64,000 bases of DNA from Melastoma dodecandrum (Eukaryota; Streptophyta; Magnoliopsida; Myrtales; Melastomataceae). The stretch lies in assembly GCA_029817715.1 (NCBI GenBank), contig JARUPY010000288.1, positions 62,001 through 126,000 of the forward strand, in the 5' to 3' direction. Shown in pieces: positions 56,179 to 64,000 of this stretch. Under the pieces are notes generated by a model. The model did not search any database and was not told the DNA's origin. It was given only the letters and a program-made list of their open reading frames with translations. The translations under genes and the position numbers were made by a program. Position 1 is the first letter of the stretch, and every line of letters starts with the position of its first letter.

Positions 56179-58621
56179 ATGATTTCGGCAGCTGCGTCCT
56201 CGGCTTCCGCGATCTTGCCGATTGCCTCGTCCCGCAATCCGACGCCGCCGGGGTGCCCCTGGCCCATCAAGCAGGGAGCCGTCGCCAGGGGGAAGGTGGC
56301 CTGCGCATGCGTCGCCCCTCCCGTCAATTTCCGGAACGACGGGTTCTCCTCCTCCAGATACGACGTACTCTCTCGTCTCCCGCTTTTGCTCTTCTTTCCC
56401 TGAAATGGCTGCTTCCGAATTGTCTTGTCTGTGTGGTCGGTGACTGATCGCCGGAAATCATAGGTTTTGATTTCGATCTAGTGCTGGTAGTTTTTGTTGA
56501 ATGGGTCGATTGTTCCTCGTTGGCAGGATCGATCAAGTGCGGCAGAGGGATTGGGCGTGGCGCCCATGCCTGAGGATGATTTGGATGTTCTGATTGAGTG
56601 TAGGGACGTTTACAAGTCGTTCGGCGAAAAGCATATTCTAAAGGGTGTTAGCTTCAAGGTGATTTCTTGGTCCCTCTCTGCTCAAAGTTTTAATGCTAGG
56701 TTTTGCAACACATTCCTGTCCGAGTTTTAAAGCGTGCCTCTTTTTTGTGCTAGTGCTTAATACATCATGAAATGAATGAATGTTGGTGGTAATTCTTTTG
56801 GTTTAATCTCTCTTGCAACCCTATGCTTGTAGATTAGACATGGTGAAGCTGTCGGCATTATTGGACCTTCTGGAACTGGAAAATCGACCGTTCTTAAGAT
56901 TATTGCTGGGCTGCTTGCGCCAGACAAGGTAGTTATGGGGAATCATCCTTGTTGTGACTTTTTATTAATCCACAATCCACTTCTTTTACATGCCATTTTC
57001 GAAATTGGGTGCTATTATTCCCTGGAGCATTCTAAGTTTCTCCTTTTGTTTTCGATTCATACAAGTAGGGGGAGGTCTATATTCAGGGCAGGAAGAGGGC
57101 TGGTCTAGTAGGTGATAATGAGATGTCTGGTCTTCGAATAGGACTGGTAAGATGCCTTGCACTGGCTTGTTAAAGGTTGTGTTATGTGCTATATTATCAA
57201 TGAATGCCAAAACAAACTTCATTTTTTTATCTGTGCAGGTGTTTCAGAGTGCGGCACTCTTTGATTCATTAACAGTTCGGGAAAATGTTGGTTTTCTTTT
57301 GTAAGAAACATTGATGTTTTTCAGTCAGCTGCTTTTAACTTCGAATAGAATTGTTGAGTTGAGACAATTATCCCAAATGGTGGTTTTGACAGATATGAGA
57401 ATTCTAACATGCCAGAAGCCAAGATATCCAAGCTTGTGACTGAGACCTTGGCTGCAGTTGGATTGAAGGTATATGTTGGCCTTAAACTGTGCCATCCTTC
57501 TGCTGTTTACCAAACCGTCTCACGAAAATCTAAACCAAACTCATGCATGACTTTTGGAAAACGGTTGGAATGTCTCAGATTGATGTTATAGCTGCCTGGC
57601 ATTACTATGTTTGAGATATAAATGATTGAGTAGGCAGCATTTAGCGGTCTCGTCGAAATTACTTGACTAGCTTACGAGTCTTGTAGATAAAAGGCCTAAG
57701 ACCCCAATTATTTTATTTGGTATCGTAATTTCTCATGCTCACTTATAACATCTGATCCTCACATTGTAGCTTGACATGTACATGGTTCACGAGTCACAAA
57801 AGGAAGGCAGTATGACATACTTGCTCGAGTACCATTTGCCTAGTTCTTTTACCCATCTTCATTTCCCCAGCTATATGAAAGATTCACCTGATGACCATTT
57901 TCAGGGAGTTGAGGACCGATTACCCTCCGAATTGTCTGGCGGGATGAAGAAACGTGTTGCTCTTGCTCGGTCCATTATATGTGATGACACAAATGATTCA
58001 ATAGAGCCGGAGGTAATAACAGTATTCGCTATTGGTAATAACAGTATTCGCTATTGCCTCTACTTCCCCGGTGCTCTTTGCTGCGGTAACAGCACATCAA
58101 TCTTATTTCCCTACTTCCCTGAGCTCGATTGGTGTTGTAGGTGCTATTGTATGATGAGCCAACGGCGGGACTCGATCCTATAGCATCGACAGTGGTTGAA
58201 GATCTCATTCGGTCCGTACACTTGAAAATCAACGACGATGTGGGCAAGCCCGGTAAGATTGCTTCGTACGTGGTAGTAACTCACCAGCACAGCACGATCC
58301 GAAGAGCTGTGGACAGGTTCTGGCCCCCTATGAATTTCCTACTACTTGTAACGACATGGATATACATATATGTATTGCCCAAGATCGATCTCTTCTGTTC
58401 CAGGTTGTTATTCCTATACGACGGGAAGGTGATGTGGGAAGGAATGACTCATGAATTCACAATGTCCGAGAATCCAATAGTACGACAGGTACATTGATTG
58501 ATTACTCCCCTACTTGTTTTGAAGCGACTTGTGTCCCACGAAGAAGCCCTCGTACAAGGCGTGTTTTTGTGGAATTTGGCAGTTTGCATCTGGGAGCTTG
58601 GATGGCCCGATCCAGTATTAG
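56179..58621 (+). CDS. TGD3: TGD3-type chloroplast ABC ATPase (lipid import), 10 exons
   Basis: Exons 56179-56364, 56527-56658, 56833-56928, 57069-57146, 57239-57300, 57393-57468, 57905-58012, 58141-58316, 58404-58488 and 58583-58621 join in phase to 345 codons plus stop, the length of Arabidopsis TGD3. All introns are GT-AG. The first 60 or so residues look like a plastid transit peptide. Walker A is GPSGTGKS (117-124), Q-loop VFQS (165-168), signature LSGGM (220-224), Walker B VLLYDE (247-252) and switch His 294 in VVVTHQH. TGD3 is the stromal ATPase of the TGD1-TGD2-TGD3 transporter that brings ER-derived lipid to the chloroplast inner envelope. The start at 56179 suits the transit peptide; an in-frame ATG at 56134 is the alternative. 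Confidence 0.93.
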
Positions 58622-59600
58622 AATGATTGTTTAGAGGGATGCGAGGCGCCCAGAAGGATAATGACTCTTTGACATAGGAGGTGGAGGAGAACAACCACAA
58701 CTATTGTGTGTGTCAATAAATGGTAATTTCTAGTAATTCGTATTCGATTTAGGCCCCCCCTCCCCCACCCCACACGCGCGCATGGAGTCAGGAGGATCAC
58801 ATAATAACCAAAAGTGGACGGACAAGAGAGGGGAAGGGGAAGGGTGGGGGGGTGTTGTTTGTAGGGAGCTTTCGAACGGAGGAGTGTTTGTTGTCTGTTA
58901 TGGTCAAACAATTTAGAATGGAGAGTGCCTGCCTTTTACTCGTGAATTTTATGCTAATTTTCTGCTTTCCTTATTTATGAATAAAATTTTTTTTTTGTCT
59001 ATTGTTAAAATCCTAATTAAGGGTATTTTTGAAATCTCATATCAGAGGATACCACCGCCAATAGCCAGATTGCCAATACTGTCATTCTATTCCTCAATCC
59101 ATACACTGTCTTTAGCAAACCAACCTGTGTTATCTAGACACTGCCTTCAGCAAACCAACCTCAAAGTTGTTATCCAGAAAGTTGTTATCCAGATACTGCG
59201 TTCAGCAAACCAACCTTAAAGGTGTTATTTAGGGTGATAGTCTCTTCGGCTTCGAGCTTTTACGAATCCTCTTAATTTCGAAAAATCCAAAAACATTTAG
59301 AAAACCAAAAAACCTTTCAAAAACATTTAAATTTAAACTTTTTTAGAGCGTAGAATAAGTTACAGATAACAACGACGGTCGGATTAAGAATTTTGATTTT
59401 AGGGGGAAGGAGAAAACACACGTGAACAACGTTTAGAGACGACTTGGGGGGGGGGGGGGGGAATCAATTTTTAACGTTTACCCACAAGGGAGGAGGAGGG
59501 GTGTTTGTATTTCTGATTGGATTGATGGATGATGATGATTTGTTTGGGTTTGACTAATCAATCAATTCTCCTAATATAAAATCAATCAATCAATCAAATC
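58622..59600. other. Intergenic region TGD3-CBSX6
   Basis: The first part is likely TGD3 3' UTR. At 59097-59225 the phrase TTCAGCAAACCAACCT recurs three times with a period of about 40-60 bp, plus a doubled GTTGTTATCCAGA. A run of G (about 59446-59460) follows. No gene recognised. Confidence 0.45.
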
Positions 59601-60097
59601 TTCAGCCCACCTTCCTTTTCCTCCTCCCTTGTTCTCTGTTTTTCGGATCCGAGGCCTGAACGACAGACAGATCGGTGTGGTTTAGTCGAAGCAGCTTCAA
59701 CAAAAGGGAAACGAGACGAAGGTGATGATGATCCGGGGGGACTGTGAGTGAGGAAAGAGAGCAGAAGAAGAAGAAGAAGAAGACATGGGGGGGAGTGGAG
59801 GAGGAATCCCCACCGAATACAGGCGTCCTCATAATCATCCCGTCTTCTTCCCACTGCTGTTATCCGTCGACCCACCACCCCTACCTCCCGTCGTCACCAC
59901 CACCGGCATCATCAACCTCCTCCTCATCCTCCTCCACTCCCTCTTATATCCAAACCCCTCCCCACACACCCTCCTTTGATTTTTTTTTTTGTCTCTCTTC
60001 TCTTACCCCCGTAACTGAATATGGTTGCTTCTTCCAAACCCTCCTGAAAAGTTCCATTCTTTTGGTTCTGGCAGCTTCCCCTCCCCTCCCCCCTCCT
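59601..60097 (+). promoter_or_regulatory. CBSX6 5' leader with upstream open frames
   Basis: CT-rich sequence with a GAA repeat near 59763-59782. An upstream ATG at 59785 opens a 64-codon frame that ends at 59979. Another ATG at 59744 is in frame with the CBSX6 start through 118 codons without a stop. The latter peptide (KKKKKK, then proline/serine-rich) looks like translated UTR. Confidence 0.4.
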
Positions 60098-62097
60098 ATG
60101 GCTTCCGTTTTCCTCTACCACGTCGTCGGCGACCTCACCGTCGGCAAGCCTGACCTCCAGGAATTCTACGACACCGAGACCCTCGCCTCTGCCATCCTCG
60201 CCATCCGTGATTCCTCCGAGGCCGGCATCCCCGTCTGGAAGAGGAGGACCCTCCCCCTCCCTATTGCTGCTGCCGGGTTCGAGGGCCCTGAGTCCCGTCA
60301 GCTCAGGTTCCTCGGCATCCTTGATTCCCTCGACGTCACTTCTTTCCTCTCCAGGACCGAGTGTCTCGAGGACCAGGAGAAGGCCATGAAGACCCCCGTC
60401 TCCCAGGTAGTCTTCCCCAACAATTCCGCTTTGAGGGTCGTCGATCCAGGCACGAGGTAAGGCCTCCTGGATTCTATGAGATTGAGTTTATCGTTTGATC
60501 TGTCCCGGCCTCCTTGCAAATTGTCTGAACTGCCCCATCTCCGTTGTTCATCGCCTGCCCGGCAATTGGCACTGAGCCAATCATGTCGCCTGCCTGCCTG
60601 TAATCCATCGTTGCACGGCAATGGGCTTCGAAGGGTTGTGTGCATTCTAGAGCTGAAATTTTGATCCTAATGTTTTGTTTTTAACGTTGTGAATTGAACC
60701 CCCAGGATGTCGATGTCATTGATGAATGTAAAGATGGTATTTTCGTTCTACTGAAGTAGACTTTATTGATCTTTGAATCGGGTGATCGCTGCATAGTAGA
60801 TTAAGGAGGTGACAGCGGCTGAAGTTGCTGACGTCAAGGCCGGTTGTTGCCTTGCAAGATATCGGATTGCTGGGGTTCTATTTAAGTAGGTAGCTGGAGA
60901 AAACAGTGTGGGATTGAGATAATACTGTCTGTTTCTTCGCCCCGCCCTTGCTAAGTCCAGCAGATTATGACATGATCTTTCCGAGTCTCTCCTTTTCTGG
61001 GAAGACAATCTGGCCTGAGTAGGATTGGTTTGACTGCTCTTCTCATTCGGGCATCGTTTGTGCAAGATGTTACTTTTGCCGTCTCGCTAACTGTTGAGTA
61101 CTTGGATTGACATTTCATTTTTCTTTTTGTCGATTCACTTTTGCTTGTGGGAAGGTTAATAGATGCTCTGGAGATGATGAAGCAGGGCGTGAAACGTCTT
61201 CTTGTTCCAAAGAGCGGCATGTGGAGAGGCTTCAGTAAGAGGTTCTCAATTCTCTACAATGGGAAGTGGCTTAAGAATGCAACAGATGCATCCAACAGTA
61301 GCGGCAATAACCTTCCTACCAACGTGAGCCGGCCTTCCTCATCGTTGGCTGCATCCAACCGTGACAAGTTCTGTTGCCTCTCCAGGGAAGACGTCCTCCG
61401 ATTTCTCATCGGCTGCCTTGGTGCCCTTGCTCCATTGCCTCTTTCCTCCATCTCCTCTCTCGGAGCCATCAACTTCAATTACCATTCCTTAGATGCCTCT
61501 TCACCTGCCATTGAGTTGAGTAGGATGCGACCTGAAGATCCCAGGACGGTGGCAGTCATTGAAGCCTCCCCTGACGGCCCTTGTAAAATAATCGGTGAAA
61601 TCTCTGCATCGAAGTTATGGAAATGTGATCATTTAGCTGCTGCATGGGCTTTGGCTAATCTCTTGGCGGGCCAGTTCGTGATGGGCGTTGAAGATCACAT
61701 GAGCTCAAGGACATTGCCAGATGTTGAGATCAGCTCCAATGTAGGATCTAGTGGCACTGCAGATGGGGATGGGTCGAACCGGCCAAAGAAGTTCAGTAGC
61801 AGGAGTATCGGGTTCTTCAGCAACCAAGCAAGTTCTACATTCTGCGTGAGCCGGAGCGTGTACAGGGGAAGAAGCACGCCTTTAACTTGCAGGGTCACGA
61901 GCTCGTTGGCTGCTGTGATGACCCAAATGCTGTCTCACCGTGCCACCCATGTGTGGGTGACGGAATCAGAAAGCGAAGACGTTCTAGTGGGGCTCGTCGG
62001 GTATGCCGACATTCTGTCGGCAGTGACCAAGCAGCCCGGCCCCGGCATCCCTTCCAACCGATCAACAGAAGCCTTCGCAATGGAGAACCAGAGCTAA
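60098..62097 (+). CDS. CBSX6: CBS domain-containing protein CBSX6-like, 2 exons
   Basis: Exons 60098-60456 and 61155-62097 join in phase (AG|G) to 433 aa. The start MASVFLYHVVGDLTVGKPDL is what I recall of CBSX6 proteins, hence this ATG rather than the in-frame one at 59744. Conserved blocks include GIPVWKRR and GILDSLDVTSFL, RLIDALEMMKQGVKRLLVPK across the splice site, CLSREDVLRFLIG, IIGEISASKLWKCDHLAAAW and, near the end, MLSHRATHVWVTE and LVGYADIL, corresponding to the CBS modules. CBS pairs bind adenosine ligands and regulate partner enzymes; the CBSX6 partner is unknown. The 698-bp intron carries no obvious gene. Confidence 0.9.
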
Positions 62098-62804
62098 AAA
62101 CGTTCCATCGCCCTCTGTCTGCTTCTTACATAATGGATCCGGCACGGTGAATTTGAGTTGGTTCCGATGGAGAGTAGACTGTTATATTGATAGCGGTAAG
62201 ACTGTTCCCGTGATTGCGATTAGATTCCTGGTTTTCACACCTCTTTAATACGATGGATCACGATTCCCTTGGCTTTGAGCTTATATGAACTTTGTGTTAC
62301 ATCGCTTGTTCTACAAATAAGCCTTCATCTCGAAACTATATTGTCAATCCCATGGGTTGTAAACTCAACAATGATGAGCCAAAAGAAGACAATAAAGAGA
62401 AAGTGGAGGAGCGAACCGTTCAAGCAAAGGGCGGTGCAGGAGTAAAAACCTAATGGGAGTCCTTTACAGCAATATGCATATACCAGCTACTCCAAAGCAG
62501 CAGCAAATGATCAATCGAACTTCCGGCTCATGCTCGAGCTGCTAAGTGCGAATTGAGCATCCCTAGAAGACTCTTGGAGCATATTATATCACCATATTGG
62601 CTGTTTTGCATTATGAGACATACTTGCAGGCTTACACTGCCAGGCAATAAGAGTTGGGGTATACTTGTACTGGCACTGAGCTTTTCCTGAAGAACATAAT
62701 CAGCATGCCTTAAAAACACTGTACATTTCCGAAGATCAACGACCAATTGATTTACAGATGCTCGGGCCCCATCCACAGACTCAGCAAAGGCCATTTTCAT
62801 TGAT
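62098..62804. other. Convergent intergenic region CBSX6 / CCCH gene
   Basis: Both genes point into this region, so it should hold both 3' UTRs. Short open frames on the minus strand (62528-62821) run into the last exon of the CCCH gene but past its stop. Nothing else recognised. Confidence 0.45.
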
Positions 62805-63600
62805 CTATCCCTCCTTCTCAATAGTATTGTCGCTCGAGGACATCTGCCGTGTGTCGGATAATGCTAGTCTCCTCATCTTTCCCGAGACAGATTCAACTAG
62901 GCTTTCTGAGGACAGTGGCAACGTGATGGTTCCCATTGTGGATGATAATGTACGCCGAACGGTTATGTCAGACGAAGTCGAGAGGTTGCTTGAAACGCCC
63001 ATCGGGTGGTCAAACTTGCAGCTTGGACCGAATTTGCAAATACCATAACGGGAGTAGAAGGTGCACAAAGGTTCCCCCTGTTTTGGAATAACTATTAGTC
63101 TTCAATTGACAGCCAAAATATTTCCTAAACAAAGAAAAACATGATCACTGACAGTGACTGGTGCCTGTAATTTATGGGGAAACAACAGGAGACAAGATCC
63201 AATCACATTCAAATCCACCAGTATGACTGATGAAAAGGTCGTTAAAAGCTTACGATCACGAACTTACTGGCCGTAAAGGAAGGCCTATCGGACTCAAGAC
63301 GCAATCTGGAGCAGGAAGCGATCTCTCTCTTGGGTGGTGGAATCGGCAAACCACACCAAACTTGCAGTCCCCAGTCTTCATGTAAAACCTACACTCAGGC
63401 TGACCTGGCCTCTCTGGGAATATATTATCCCTAGGCAATGAGTAAAAACCCACAGGCACAGAGCTCGAGCTGTAAGGAGAGAATGCCCCAGGAGATCCAG
63501 CACTGAGAGACTCGCTCTGGCCTGAACTTTTATACATAATCTGACCTTTCCCCAGAACTTGGAGCTGGCTATCAGGGGATAAGGCTGAACCAGGCTGACC
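62805..63600 (-). CDS. ZFN-type CCCH zinc finger protein, C-terminal exons (partial at right edge)
   Basis: On the minus strand, exon 63600-63268 is joined in phase (GT donor, CAG acceptor) to the last exon 63077-62805, which ends with TAG. Each exon carries one C-x8-C-x5-C-x3-H finger: [20 protein letters not shown] in the first, and [11 protein letters not shown] leading to CKFDHP in the second. In five-finger plant ZFN proteins (ZFN1/ZFN3 group) these are the last two fingers, with [14 protein letters not shown] between them, as here. Such proteins bind nucleic acid. The N-terminal three fingers must lie beyond 64000. The exact C-terminus after NTIEKEG is less certain. Confidence 0.85.
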
Positions 63601-64000
63601 CTGCATATATAAGGATGTCAAATGTGTAAACTGGAAGAGAATACCTTGCAGAATTTTGCAGTCCTTCAGAAATATAATAATCCGAAATAGACAATCAGAC
63701 TATCCACATCAACCCGAGTTTTTCACTTTCAGCAGCACAATATAATACCAAAAGCAAGAATTCCTTTTAAACTATCCAAATTATAACAAGGGCCATCGTT
63801 TACACGCAAACGTCGCCATTAGCGGGAGATGTCTAGCTAAGCTTTTCCAACTCACGAGCATTGATAAGTTCCTAACATAGCCTGCAAGTTTTTAGCGTTA
63901 TAAATGCTATTTATCTGGGATAACCACGGAAATAAGAACAAAAATTGCACACAAAATCCTAGGAGATTATCCTATTTCAATCCTTGTCAATGAATCCGTA
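63601..64000 (-). other. Intron of the CCCH gene up to the window edge
   Basis: The acceptor for exon 63600 (ATATATGCAG on the minus strand) lies at 63601 onward. I see no further exon up to 64000, so this is likely a long intron. Confidence 0.45.

Noticed and set aside
59744..60460. 238-codon single-exon reading of CBSX6 exon 1
   Set aside because: The conserved start is MASVFLYHV at 60098 and a splice donor follows at 60457; the N-terminal part is translated leader.
1..64000. tRNA, rRNA and other classical RNA genes
   Set aside because: I noticed no convincing tRNA A/B box pair or rRNA sequence by eye. A tRNAscan-SE and Infernal run would be needed to exclude small ones.

Overview
This is nuclear DNA from a flowering plant. 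Spliced genes with GT-AG introns match well-known plant families: the TGD3 lipid-transfer ATPase, a CBSX6-type CBS protein, DRP4C-like dynamins and a ZFN-type CCCH protein. The rest is mostly retrotransposon DNA, gene fragments and recent duplications. I cannot name the species.

Layout. (1) 1-2247 holds broken fragments of a C2-GRAM gene and of a gene that also occurs, with a HAC-type zinc-finger/PHD region, in a second copy. (2) 2248-22908 is a head-to-tail array of a non-coding unit of about 9.94 kb (two full units and a truncated third), best read as a non-autonomous LTR element of Ty3/gypsy Tat type on the minus strand. (3) 22909-24125 is the 3' part of a related Tat-type element with an integrase C-terminus remnant. 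(4) 24126-28970 holds plus-strand gene fragments: an unrecognised two-exon piece, an internally deleted MULE transposase and an APO-like piece. (5) 28988-31051 is an intact intronless DRP4C-like dynamin gene (minus), with a site II-rich upstream region and a candidate first exon of a divergent gene. (6) 31969-37878 is a 5.9-kb Ty1/copia insertion with an unusual third, inverted LTR. (7) 38994-40115 is a hairpin minisatellite and AT-rich DNA.

(8) From 40116 much of this block repeats: C2-GRAM/HAC fragments, LTR-like DNA, a second hairpin array, Tat element remnants, the same gene-fragment mosaic, a second DRP4C-like gene (51873-53936) and the end of the divergent gene (to 55903). Copy 2 lacks the copia insertion and so supplies the empty site. 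(9) From 56179 the DNA becomes ordinary single-copy genic sequence: TGD3 (10 exons, 345 aa), CBSX6 (2 exons, 433 aa) and the 3' end of a CCCH zinc-finger gene running off the right edge.

The main unexplained signal is in the non-coding retroelement DNA. Two different sequence families contain many small inverted repeats in which the loop stays constant while the two arms change together. In the 9.94-kb unit the loop is 11 nt around GCTCATG and the stems are 5-8 bp. In the minisatellites the loop is about 6 nt (GTTAGT) and the stems are 6 bp. Longer nested stems in the 9.94-kb unit show the same paired changes. This suggests selection on, or a copying mechanism that maintains, hairpin structure.
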